Below, in pieces: positions 8,264 through 16,432 of a stretch of DNA of 28,440 nt. A model generated the notes under the pieces. That model was given only the letters and a program-made list of their open reading frames with translations. It did not search any database and had not been told where the DNA came from. Numbering within the stretch: the stretch's first letter is position 1; every line of letters starts with the position of its first letter. The stretch lies in contig NZ_JAQISN010000008.1 in NCBI RefSeq assembly GCF_037450285.1, positions 1 to 28,440 of the forward strand. Reading direction: 5' to 3'. The translations under genes were made by a program, and so were the position numbers. Origin of the DNA: Erwinia sp. SLM-02 (lineage in GTDB: Bacteria; Pseudomonadota; Gammaproteobacteria; Enterobacterales; Enterobacteriaceae).

Positions 8264-8290
8264 GGGTGCCCTGCTGCGGCAGGGCATCCC
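8264..8290 (+). other. rpoB-rpoC intercistronic hairpin
   Basis: TGCCCTGC (8267-8274) pairs perfectly with GCAGGGCA (8279-8286) around a TGCG tetraloop, and GGG (8264-8266)/CCC (8288-8290) extends the stem across a bulged T. No T-run follows, so it is not an intrinsic terminator. It may stabilise or pace the rpoBC message. Confidence 0.5.
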
Positions 8291-8321
8291 TGAGAAGTCT
8301 CACTCCGACGGGAGCTAATCC

Positions 8322-11300
8322 GTGAAAGACTTACTTAAGTTTCTGAAAGCGCAAACTAAGACCGAAGAGTTTGATGCGATCAAGATTGCTCTGGCCTCGC
8401 CAGACATGATCCGTTCCTGGTCTTTCGGCGAAGTTAAAAAGCCGGAAACCATCAACTATCGTACGTTCAAACCAGAACGTGACGGGCTTTTCTGTGCGCG
8501 TATTTTCGGGCCGGTAAAAGACTACGAGTGCCTGTGCGGTAAGTACAAGCGCCTGAAACACCGTGGTGTGATCTGTGAGAAGTGTGGCGTTGAAGTTACA
8601 CAGACCAAAGTCCGCCGTGAGCGTATGGGCCACATTGAGCTGGCTTCTCCAACTGCGCACATCTGGTTCCTGAAATCGCTGCCATCCCGCATCGGTTTAC
8701 TGCTGGATATGCCACTGCGTGATATCGAACGTGTTCTGTACTTCGAATCTTACGTGGTTGTTGAAGGCGGCATGACCAACCTCGAAAAGCGCCAGATCCT
8801 GACTGAAGAGCAGTATCTTGACGCGCTGGAAGAGTTTGGTGATGAATTCGACGCGAAAATGGGTGCGGAAGCGATCCAGGCACTGTTGAAAAACATGGAC
8901 CTGGAGCAGGAGTGCGAGCAGCTGCGTGAAGAGCTGAACGAAACTAACTCCGAAACCAAGCGTAAAAAACTGACCAAGCGTATCAAGCTGCTGGAAGCGT
9001 TCGTACAGTCTGGTAACAAGCCAGAGTGGATGATCCTGACCGTGCTGCCTGTACTGCCACCGGATCTGCGTCCGCTGGTACCGCTGGACGGCGGCCGTTT
9101 CGCGACTTCAGATCTGAACGATCTGTATCGTCGCGTGATCAACCGTAACAACCGTCTGAAACGCCTGCTGGATCTGGCTGCGCCAGATATCATCGTACGT
9201 AACGAAAAACGTATGCTGCAGGAAGCGGTCGATGCGCTGCTGGACAACGGCCGTCGCGGTCGTGCGATCACCGGTTCTAACAAACGTCCTCTGAAATCTT
9301 TGGCCGATATGATCAAAGGTAAGCAGGGTCGTTTCCGTCAGAACCTGCTGGGTAAACGCGTAGACTATTCAGGCCGTTCGGTTATTACCGTAGGTCCATA
9401 CCTGCGCCTGCACCAGTGTGGTCTGCCGAAGAAAATGGCACTGGAGCTGTTCAAACCGTTCATCTACGGCAAGCTGGAACTGCGTGGTCTTGCTACCACC
9501 ATTAAAGCCGCTAAGAAAATGGTTGAGCGTGAAGAAGCTGTCGTTTGGGATATCCTGGACGAAGTTATCCGCGAACACCCGGTCCTGCTGAACCGTGCAC
9601 CAACACTGCACCGTCTGGGCATCCAGGCGTTTGAGCCAGTACTGATCGAAGGTAAAGCGATTCAGCTTCACCCGCTGGTTTGTGCGGCATACAACGCCGA
9701 CTTCGATGGTGACCAGATGGCTGTTCACGTACCGCTGACGCTGGAAGCCCAGCTGGAAGCGCGTGCGTTGATGATGTCTACCAACAACATCCTGTCTCCA
9801 GCGAACGGTGAGCCAATCATCGTTCCTTCTCAGGACGTTGTACTGGGTCTGTACTACATGACCCGTGACTGTGTTAACGCCAAAGGCGAAGGCATGGTTC
9901 TGACCGGTCCGAAAGAAGCTGAACGCGTTTACCGCGCCGGCCTCGCTTCGCTGCACGCTCGCGTTAAGGTGCGTATCACCGAGCACGAGAAAAACGAGCA
10001 GGATGAGTGGGTTTCTAAAACCAGCATCATCGACACCACCATTGGTCGTGCCATCCTGTGGATGATCGTACCAAAAGGTCTGCCTTACTCCATCGTCAAC
10101 CAGGCGCTGGGTAAGAAAGCTATCTCTAAGATGCTGAACACCTGTTACCGCATCCTGGGCCTGAAGCCGACCGTTATCTTTGCTGACCAGACCATGTACA
10201 CCGGCTTTGCCTATGCGGCACGTTCAGGTGCGTCTGTTGGTATCGACGACATGGTGATCCCAGAGAAGAAAGTGGAAATCATCACCGAAGCGGAAGCGGA
10301 AGTGGCTGAGATCCAGCAGCAGTTCCAGTCTGGTCTGGTTACCGCTGGCGAACGCTATAACAAAGTGATCGATATCTGGGCTGCGGCCAACGAACGCGTT
10401 GCTAAAGCGATGATGGAAAACCTGTCTACCGAACTCGTGATTAACCGCGATGGCGTGGAAGAGCGTCAGGTTTCCTTCAACAGCATCTTTATGATGGCCG
10501 ACTCCGGTGCGCGTGGTTCTGCTGCACAGATTCGTCAGCTGGCCGGTATGCGTGGTCTGATGGCTAAGCCAGATGGCTCAATCATCGAAACGCCAATCAC
10601 CGCGAACTTCCGTGAAGGTCTGAACGTACTCCAGTACTTCATCTCTACCCACGGTGCTCGTAAAGGTCTGGCGGATACCGCACTGAAAACGGCGAACTCC
10701 GGTTACCTGACTCGTCGTCTGGTTGACGTGGCACAGGATCTGGTTGTTACCGAAGATGACTGTGGTACCCACGAAGGTATCATGATGACCCCGGTTATCG
10801 AGGGTGGTGATGTTAAAGAGCCACTGCGTGAGCGTGTACTGGGTCGTGTGACCGCGGAAGACGTTATCAAGCCGGGCACTGCTGATATCCTGCTGCCGCG
10901 TAATACGCTGCTGCATGAAGCACAGTGTGACCTGTTGGAAGAACACTCTGTTGACAGCCTGAAAGTACGTTCCGTAGTAAGCTGCGAAACCGACTTCGGC
11001 GTATGTGCCCACTGCTACGGTCGTGACCTGGCGCGTGGCCACATCATCAACAAAGGTGAAGCGATCGGTGTTATCGCTGCACAGTCAATCGGTGAGCCGG
11101 GTACACAGCTGACGATGCGTACCTTCCACATCGGTGGTGCGGCATCGCGTGCGGCTGCTGAATCCAGCATCCAGGTTAAGAACAAAGGTACCATTAAACT
11201 CTCTAACGCTAAGTCGGTAACCAACTCCGCTGGCAAGCTGGTGATTACTTCACGTAATACCGAGCTGAAGATGATCGATGAATTCGGTCGTACGAAAGAG

Positions 11301-12542
11301 AGCTATAAAGTTCCTTACGGTTCTACCATGGCGAAAGGTGATGGCGAGCAGGTTGCAGCGGGCGAAACCGTAGCAAACTGGGATCCGCACACCATGCCGG
11401 TTATCACCGAAGTGAGCGGTTTCATTCGCTTTACTGACATGATCGATGGCCAGACCATTACCCGCCAGACGGATGACCTGACCGGTCTGTCCTCGCTGGT
11501 TATCCTGGACAGTGCTGAGCGTACTGCCGGTGCTAAAGATCTGCGTCCGGCACTGAAAATCGTTGATGCTAACGGTAACGACGTGATGATCCCTGGCTCT
11601 GATATGCCAGCTCAGTACTTCCTGCCGGGTAAAGCGATTGTTCAGCTGGAAGATGGCATCAAGATCAGTTCTGGTGACACCCTGGCGCGTGTTCCGCAGG
11701 AATCTGGCGGTACCAAGGACATCACCGGTGGTCTGCCACGCGTTGCTGACCTGTTCGAAGCCCGTCGTCCGAAAGAGCCGGCAATCCTGGCTGAGATCAG
11801 CGGCATCATCTCCTTCGGTAAAGAAACCAAAGGCAAACGTCGTCTGGTAATCACGCCAATCGACGGTAGCGATCATTACGAAGAGATGATTCCGAAATGG
11901 CGTCAGCTGAACGTGTTCGAAGGTGAACGCGTAGAGCGCGGTGACGTTGTTTCCGATGGTCCAGAGTCTCCACATGACATCCTGCGTCTGCGCGGCGTGC
12001 ATGCGGTGACCCGCTACATCACTAACGAAGTGCAGGAAGTTTACCGCCTGCAGGGCGTTAAGATTAACGATAAGCACATTGAAGTTATCGTTCGTCAGAT
12101 GCTGCGTAAAGCGACCATTGCCAGCGCAGGAAGCACTGACTTCCTCGACGGTGAGCAGGTTGAATTCTCACGCGTTAAAATCGCTAACCGCGAGCTGGAA
12201 GCTAACGGCAAAATCTCTGCAACGTTTGCACGAGACCTGCTGGGTATTACCAAAGCTTCCCTGGCAACCGAGTCGTTTATCTCTGCGGCATCGTTCCAGG
12301 AAACCACGCGCGTACTGACCGAAGCAGCCGTTGCGGGCAAACGCGACGAACTGCGCGGCCTGAAAGAGAACGTTATCGTTGGCCGTCTGATCCCAGCCGG
12401 TACCGGTTACGCTTATCATCAGGATCGTATGCGTCGTAAAGCTGCGGGCGAGGCACCAGTTGTGCCAGTCGTCACGGCTGATGAAGCGTCTGCCAGCCTG
12501 GCAGAATTGCTGAACGCCGGCCTGGGCGGTAACGACGATTAA
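8322..12542 (+). CDS. rpoC: DNA-directed RNA polymerase subunit beta'
   Basis: The beta' subunit carries the catalytic magnesium site and the clamp. The product has 1406 residues (E. coli 1407) and starts at a GTG codon with GGGAG at 8310-8314, the same start type as in E. coli. The first zinc site (CLCGKYKRLKHRGVICEKCG, from about residue 69), the catalytic NADFDGDQM with D460, D462 and D464, the bridge-helix and trigger-loop region, and the second zinc site near residues 888-898 are all visible. The tail ends GGNDD and is one residue shorter. It is the last gene of the rplJL-rpoBC unit and is followed by a strong terminator. Confidence 0.99.
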   Translation: MKDLLKFLKAQTKTEEFDAIKIALASPDMIRSWSFGEVKKPETINYRTFKPERDGLFCARIFGPVKDYECLCGKYKRLKHRGVICEKCGVEVTQTKVRRERMGHIELASPTAHIWFLKSLPSRIGLLLDMPLRDIERVLYFESYVVVEGGMTNLEKRQILTEEQYLDALEEFGDEFDAKMGAEAIQALLKNMDLEQECEQLREELNETNSETKRKKLTKRIKLLEAFVQSGNKPEWMILTVLPVLPPDLRPLVPLDGGRFATSDLNDLYRRVINRNNRLKRLLDLAAPDIIVRNEKRMLQEAVDALLDNGRRGRAITGSNKRPLKSLADMIKGKQGRFRQNLLGKRVDYSGRSVITVGPYLRLHQCGLPKKMALELFKPFIYGKLELRGLATTIKAAKKMVEREEAVVWDILDEVIREHPVLLNRAPTLHRLGIQAFEPVLIEGKAIQLHPLVCAAYNADFDGDQMAVHVPLTLEAQLEARALMMSTNNILSPANGEPIIVPSQDVVLGLYYMTRDCVNAKGEGMVLTGPKEAERVYRAGLASLHARVKVRITEHEKNEQDEWVSKTSIIDTTIGRAILWMIVPKGLPYSIVNQALGKKAISKMLNTCYRILGLKPTVIFADQTMYTGFAYAARSGASVGIDDMVIPEKKVEIITEAEAEVAEIQQQFQSGLVTAGERYNKVIDIWAAANERVAKAMMENLSTELVINRDGVEERQVSFNSIFMMADSGARGSAAQIRQLAGMRGLMAKPDGSIIETPITANFREGLNVLQYFISTHGARKGLADTALKTANSGYLTRRLVDVAQDLVVTEDDCGTHEGIMMTPVIEGGDVKEPLRERVLGRVTAEDVIKPGTADILLPRNTLLHEAQCDLLEEHSVDSLKVRSVVSCETDFGVCAHCYGRDLARGHIINKGEAIGVIAAQSIGEPGTQLTMRTFHIGGAASRAAAESSIQVKNKGTIKLSNAKSVTNSAGKLVITSRNTELKMIDEFGRTKESYKVPYGSTMAKGDGEQVAAGETVANWDPHTMPVITEVSGFIRFTDMIDGQTITRQTDDLTGLSSLVILDSAERTAGAKDLRPALKIVDANGNDVMIPGSDMPAQYFLPGKAIVQLEDGIKISSGDTLARVPQESGGTKDITGGLPRVADLFEARRPKEPAILAEISGIISFGKETKGKRRLVITPIDGSDHYEEMIPKWRQLNVFEGERVERGDVVSDGPESPHDILRLRGVHAVTRYITNEVQEVYRLQGVKINDKHIEVIVRQMLRKATIASAGSTDFLDGEQVEFSRVKIANRELEANGKISATFARDLLGITKASLATESFISAASFQETTRVLTEAAVAGKRDELRGLKENVIVGRLIPAGTGYAYHQDRMRRKAAGEAPVVPVVTADEASASLAELLNAGLGGNDD

Positions 12543-12569
12543 TCGTCAGCTGCTTATGGCATAGTAAAG

Positions 12570-12594
12570 ACCTCGCTTCGGCGAGGTTTTTTTT
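12570..12594 (+). terminator. Terminator of the rpoBC operon
   Basis: ACCTCGC (12570-12576), a TTCG tetraloop, and GCGAGGT (12581-12587) are followed by a run of eight T. This is a textbook strong intrinsic terminator 28 bases after rpoC. Confidence 0.93.
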
Positions 12595-12624
12595 CGCCCA
12601 TAAAAAGTCGACAGGGATATGACG

Positions 12625-13689
12625 ATGTTTAGAAGAACACTTTTGATCGCCGCTGTTCTGATGCCGGCCGTGTCATCGGCTACGCAGGCCGCTGCAACAC
12701 CTGATGCACCGCTGCAAAAAGTCTTCAGGAACTGGCAGGTGACCTGCAACAACCTCAACGACTGCGACATTCGCAATCTGGATGAGGGGCTGCGTATTAT
12801 TCTTGAGCGTAAAGCCGGCGCTGACGGCAGCGTTGAGCTGAAATTCCAGGCGTTCGGTAATGACAGTCCCGAAGGGATCTGGCTGGATGGCAAACAATGG
12901 CCGACCGATATCACCTTCTCGAAAGCGTCAGACGATGATTTCAATGTGGCTTCCTCCACCCGCCTGGCCACGATCCAGCAGTGGATTCAGGCCAGTAAAA
13001 ACGCACTGGCGCTGTCACTGTCACCGCAGGGGGATGCTGCTTCCCTCAGTGGGCTGAATGCGGCGCTGCTGCTGGTGGATGAACGCCAGGGTCGACTGAA
13101 AAATCAGACCGCTCTGCTGCGGGTCGGTAACAATGAGCCTGCCATGGTGCCAGCACGACCTGCGGCGCCGGCGTTTGATTTTCGCGTACCAGATGTTATG
13201 CAGTTGGATAATGCACAGATGTTAATCGATGGAGCAATAAAAACGAATTCGGCACTGTTAGAAAAAGAAAGCTGCGAGCCGAATGCGGAGAACCGCGGCC
13301 GCAGCGAAGCGCAGCCGCTGAATGATAAACAGGCGCTTGTGCTCCTTAACTGCGGACTTGGCGCGTATCAGTCCTCCAGTATGTTGTTTATCAGCGATCG
13401 TACCGATCCCACCCGATCGGCGTCGCTAACGTTGCCACTGCCTTTGCCGGGTGAAAATGGCCAGCCGGAAATGCTTAGCTGGTTTACCGAAGCCGAGTAT
13501 GACCCGAAAACGGCGACGTTGTTCTTCTCAGGGCGCGGGCGCGGTATTGCTGACTGCGGTCATAGCGGCAGTTGGAAATATGACGGGAAAACATTTCATC
13601 TGGCCAGCTATAACAGCCAGCCCTCCTGCAACGGCGGAGAGCCCGGTGACTGGCCCTCTGTCTGGGTGACGGCAGGATCCGGGCAATAA
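12625..13689 (+). CDS. Secreted DUF1176 family protein
   Basis: A 354-residue protein of unknown function with a Sec signal peptide (FRR, then LLIAAVLMPAVSSA, probable cleavage after AQA near residue 22), so the mature protein should be periplasmic. The sequence fits the DUF1176 family: a cysteine pair in CNNLNDCDIRN near the start, and a C-terminal Gly/Ser-rich stretch with DCGHSGSW and PSCNGG. About six cysteines in the mature part suggest disulfides. ATG 12625 is preferred because AGGG at 12613-12616 lies eight bases before it; the in-frame ATG at 12619 would be only two bases away. It stands alone after the rpoC terminator; E. coli has no counterpart here. The molecular role is unknown. 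Confidence 0.8.
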   Translation: MFRRTLLIAAVLMPAVSSATQAAATPDAPLQKVFRNWQVTCNNLNDCDIRNLDEGLRIILERKAGADGSVELKFQAFGNDSPEGIWLDGKQWPTDITFSKASDDDFNVASSTRLATIQQWIQASKNALALSLSPQGDAASLSGLNAALLLVDERQGRLKNQTALLRVGNNEPAMVPARPAAPAFDFRVPDVMQLDNAQMLIDGAIKTNSALLEKESCEPNAENRGRSEAQPLNDKQALVLLNCGLGAYQSSSMLFISDRTDPTRSASLTLPLPLPGENGQPEMLSWFTEAEYDPKTATLFFSGRGRGIADCGHSGSWKYDGKTFHLASYNSQPSCNGGEPGDWPSVWVTAGSGQ

Positions 13690-13735
13690 TTTACGACGAA
13701 ATAAGCGAGCCACCGTCGGGCAGCCCGCTGGTAAT

Positions 13736-13771
13736 AAAAAAAGAGCAACGGAGACAGGACATCTCCGCTGC
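13736..13771 (-). terminator. Terminator of the DUF1127 gene
   Basis: Read on the - strand, GCAGCGGAGA and TCTCCGTTGC (13771-13762 and 13754-13745) form a 10-bp stem with one G-U pair around a 7-base loop, followed by TCTTTTTTT. It ends the small gene at 13800-13991. I see no comparably clear + strand terminator for the DUF1176 gene. Confidence 0.75.
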
Positions 13772-13799
13772 CCCGGGCGCGCGATCCGCCCAAGCCACA

Positions 13800-13991
13800 T
13801 CACTTATAGTGCCGGACATCATGGCAGGTCAGCCCGATGTCCTTCAGCTGCGCATCGCTCAGCCGGGAGAGAATTTTTCGGGTGCATGCCCGCATACGCT
13901 GCTGCTGCCAGTGGCGGTAAGGAACGATAAAGATCGCTTTGATCAAACCCCAACTGAATGGTTTAGCTGCTCTGTTTTCTTGAAACTCCAT
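13800..13991 (-). CDS. Small DUF1127 family protein
   Basis: A 63-residue basic protein whose C-terminal part (RMRACTRKILSRLSDAQLKDIGLTCHDVRHYK region) fits the DUF1127 pattern, in which an arginine-rich helix ends in L-x-D-I-G-L. Such proteins are common in proteobacteria; some have been linked to RNA binding or nutrient metabolism, but no role can be assigned here. The frame is open to 14183; I chose the ATG at 13991 because GAGGGG lies just upstream at workable spacing (the adjacent ATG at 13994 is the alternative). The gene is divergent from the mocR-type regulator, sharing a 177-base control region, so it may be that regulator's target. Confidence 0.75.
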   Translation of the reverse strand: MEFQENRAAKPFSWGLIKAIFIVPYRHWQQQRMRACTRKILSRLSDAQLKDIGLTCHDVRHYK

Positions 13992-14020
13992 CATTTTCCC
14001 CTCAGTGCCGCGGTGTATGA

Positions 14021-14097
14021 ACAGTATTCTGTCGCAGGAGGCATAAATGATACAGATGCAGAAATACTGTTTTATTGACATACAGATGCCGTGATAC
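14021..14097. promoter_or_regulatory. Candidate MocR operator: spaced direct and inverted repeats
   Basis: Between the divergent DUF1127 and mocR-type genes, ATACAGATGCNGNNATAC occurs twice in the same orientation, at 14050-14067 and 14080-14097, exactly 30 bp apart (about three helical turns). ACAGTATT at 14021-14028 and AATACTGT at 14063-14070 form an additional 8-bp inverted repeat. Several studied MocR regulators (for example GabR) bind spaced direct repeats at their own divergent promoters. The binding itself is inferred. Confidence 0.5.
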
Positions 14098-14098
14098 G

Positions 14099-14128
14099 CT
14101 GACTGAATGGTCATAAAGACGCTAATCT
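14099..14128 (+). promoter_or_regulatory. Candidate promoter of the mocR-type gene
   Basis: CTGACT at 14099-14104 and TAATCT at 14123-14128 are separated by 18 bp and lie directly after the repeated motifs, about 40 bases before the start codon. An alternative -35, TTGACA at 14075-14080, lacks a good -10 at proper distance. Hexamer matches only. Confidence 0.35.
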
Positions 14129-14168
14129 GTACTGGTTTTTGTTCCGGGATAGCGATGAGGGGGATACG

Positions 14169-15659
14169 ATGACGCGTTACCAATATCTGGCCGATCTGCT
14201 GGCGCAGCGCATAGAGCAGGGTCTTTACCAGGCGGGAGAGCGGCTGCCGTCGGTGCGGCTGCTAAGCAGTGAGCACGGCGTCAGCATCAGTACGGTTCAG
14301 CAGGCTTACTATCTGCTGGAAGAGAGGCAGCTCATCACCCCGCAGTCGCGATCGGGATACTTTGTCACGCCGCGCAAGGCCGCTCCACCGGTCCCGGCGA
14401 TCACCCGACCGGTCCAGCGACCGGTTGAGATCACCCAGTGGGATGCCGTGCTCCACCTGCTCGAAGCGCGATCCGATGAGCAAATGCTCCAGCTGGGCAG
14501 CGGGATGCCGGACGTCGGGCAGCCCACGCTGAAACCGTTATGGAAATCCATTAGCCGGGTTGCTCAGCAGCAGGATGAACGGCTGCTGGGCTATGACACG
14601 CTGTATGGGATCCCGGAACTGCGTGAACAGATTGCGCGCCTGATGATCGACAGCGGCTGCCAGCTGGAGGCGGATGACATCGTCATCACTACCGGCTGCC
14701 ATGAGGCTTTGTCGATATCGATACGCGCGGTTTGCCAGCCTGGCGATATCATCGCCGTTGAGTCGCCAACGTTTCACGGCATCATGCAAACCCTGCGCGG
14801 ATTTGGCATTCGGGCGATAGAGATCCCCACCGATTCCTGCAGCGGCATCAGTCTTGAAGCGCTGGAGCTGGCCTTTGAGCAATGGCCAATCAAAGCCGTG
14901 GTGGTGGTGCCAAACTGTAATAACCCGCTGGGATTTATTATGCCGGAGCACCGCAAGCGCGCCCTGCTGACGCTGGCACAGCGTTTTGATGCGGCAATTA
15001 TTGAGGATGATGTGTACGGCGAGCTGGCTTTTGACTATCCGCGGCCGATTACCATCAAGTCGCTGGATACCGATGGCCGCGTTTTGCTCTGTAGTTCATT
15101 CTCAAAAATTCTGGCTCCGGGACTGCGGGTGGGCTGGGTGGTACCGGGACGCTATTTCGACCGCGTGCTGCATATGAAGTACATCGTCACCGGGTCGACA
15201 ACAACGCTGACGCAGATGGCGGTTGCCAGCTTTATTCGCCAGGGTTACTACCAGCCACACCTGCGGCGTATGCGTATCACCTATCAGCGAAATCAGGAGA
15301 TTTTCACCCGCCTGGTACGCCAGCATTTTCCCTGCGGTATTTGCGTCACTCGTCCTCAGGGGGGCTTTCTGATCTGGGTTGAACTACCGGAAGCGTTTGA
15401 TTCACACCGGCTCAATGCTGAACTGCGTGAGTCCAAAATCCAGATTGCCGTCGGTTCGCTGTTTTCCGCCTCGGGCAAGTACCGCAACTGTCTGCGGCTG
15501 AGCTATGCCCAGACCTGCACGGACAAAACCGAACGGGCACTGGCTATCCTGGGTGCTGCCGTCGAGAGGGCGATGCAATACTGTTCGCCGGTATGTGAAC
15601 GGACGATGGTCGAAGACGTTCAGGAAGAAGGCAGGGCCAGCGAGAAGGAACAGCGCTGA
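14169..15659 (+). CDS. MocR-type transcriptional regulator (GntR HTH plus class I aminotransferase domain)
   Basis: A 496-residue fusion: a GntR winged helix-turn-helix (residues 1-70, with ERLPSVRLLSSEHGVSISTVQQAY), a linker, and a fold-type I aminotransferase domain (about 95-470). PLP-binding residues are present: N252 in NNPLG, D280 and Y283 in EDDVYGEL, and the Schiff-base lysine K313 in SSFSKILAPGLRVGW. Proteins of this class sense PLP or its amino-acid adducts and often control vitamin B6, taurine, GABA or transporter genes; E. coli YdcR is a relative. ATG 14169 is supported by GAGGGGG at 14156-14162. It is divergent from the DUF1127 gene and convergent with thiE. Its effector and targets cannot be told from sequence. 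Confidence 0.9.
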   Translation: MTRYQYLADLLAQRIEQGLYQAGERLPSVRLLSSEHGVSISTVQQAYYLLEERQLITPQSRSGYFVTPRKAAPPVPAITRPVQRPVEITQWDAVLHLLEARSDEQMLQLGSGMPDVGQPTLKPLWKSISRVAQQQDERLLGYDTLYGIPELREQIARLMIDSGCQLEADDIVITTGCHEALSISIRAVCQPGDIIAVESPTFHGIMQTLRGFGIRAIEIPTDSCSGISLEALELAFEQWPIKAVVVVPNCNNPLGFIMPEHRKRALLTLAQRFDAAIIEDDVYGELAFDYPRPITIKSLDTDGRVLLCSSFSKILAPGLRVGWVVPGRYFDRVLHMKYIVTGSTTTLTQMAVASFIRQGYYQPHLRRMRITYQRNQEIFTRLVRQHFPCGICVTRPQGGFLIWVELPEAFDSHRLNAELRESKIQIAVGSLFSASGKYRNCLRLSYAQTCTDKTERALAILGAAVERAMQYCSPVCERTMVEDVQEEGRASEKEQR

Positions 15660-15722
15660 CCCTGGCTGACGGCGGAACTGCCGCCTGCGCAGTGAATATA
15701 GCAGCATCCGCCGGGGGGGAAA

Positions 15723-15745
15723 GCCGCAGAGACTGGGCCTGCGGC
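15723..15745 (-). terminator. Possible terminator for thiCE
   Basis: GCCGCAG (15723-15729) and CTGCGGC (15739-15745) form a 7-bp stem with a 9-base loop; on the - strand it is followed by only TTT and then C residues, so it is weak. A second GC-rich hairpin, GGCGG (15671-15675)/CCGCC (15681-15685), lies just after the mocR-type gene with no T-run. Together they occupy the convergent gap at 15660-15787. Confidence 0.35.
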
Positions 15746-15787
15746 GTGGCTTCATGACTGCTTATCGCCGTTGCGACACCTTACATT

Positions 15788-16432
15788 TTATTGTGCAGCG
15801 CCTTGCGGAGATTCAATCAGATCCAGCAGCCGGCGGGTTGCCGCCTGCCAGTCGTCCGCTTTGGTGATAGCACTGACCACCGCCACGCTGCCGACGCCGG
15901 TTGCCAGCACTGCCGGGACGCGATCGATGCTGATACCCCCAATCGCCACGGTTGAGACACCCTGCAAACGCTGAATGTGACGGGTCAGTTCGACCAGCCC
16001 CTGCGGCGCAGATGGCATATCTTTGGTCTGCGTAGGGAAGACATGGCCCAGTGCGATGTACGAAGGCTGAACGGCCAGTGCGCGATCCAGCTCGGCATCA
16101 TCGTGAGTAGACAGTCCCAGCCGCAGCCCGGCAGCGTGAATCGCATCAAGGTCGGCGATATCCAGATCTTCCTGCCCCAGGTGAACGCCATAGGCCTGAT
16201 GTTTGATCGCCAGACGCCAGTAGTCGTTAATAAACAGCCTCGCCTGGTAACGTTTACCGAGGGCAATCGCCTCCGCGATCTGCTGCTCTACTTCCTCATC
16301 CTGACGATCTTTAATGCGTAGCTGAATAGTGCGCACACCAAAATCCAGCAGGCGGGCAATCCATTCTACGGTTTCCACCACCGGATAAAGCCCAAGCCGG
16401 GCATCGGTTGCGGGAAAAGGACCACGACTCAT
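15788..16432 (-). CDS. thiE: Thiamin phosphate synthase
   Basis: ThiE joins the pyrimidine diphosphate and thiazole phosphate halves to make thiamin monophosphate in the cytoplasm. The 214-residue product shows the TIM-barrel hallmarks: GVRTIQLRIKD (phosphate/pyrimidine contact), LFINDYWRLAI, GVHLGQEDL, and the C-terminal AIGGIS and GVGSVAVVSAI phosphate-binding turns. Its ATG overlaps the thiC stop by four bases (ATGA), so it is translationally coupled to thiC. It is the last gene of the unit here: in E. coli thiF, thiS, thiG and thiH follow, but here the next gene is the convergent mocR-type regulator 128 bases away. Confidence 0.97.
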   Translation of the reverse strand: MSRGPFPATDARLGLYPVVETVEWIARLLDFGVRTIQLRIKDRQDEEVEQQIAEAIALGKRYQARLFINDYWRLAIKHQAYGVHLGQEDLDIADLDAIHAAGLRLGLSTHDDAELDRALAVQPSYIALGHVFPTQTKDMPSAPQGLVELTRHIQRLQGVSTVAIGGISIDRVPAVLATGVGSVAVVSAITKADDWQAATRRLLDLIESPQGAAQ

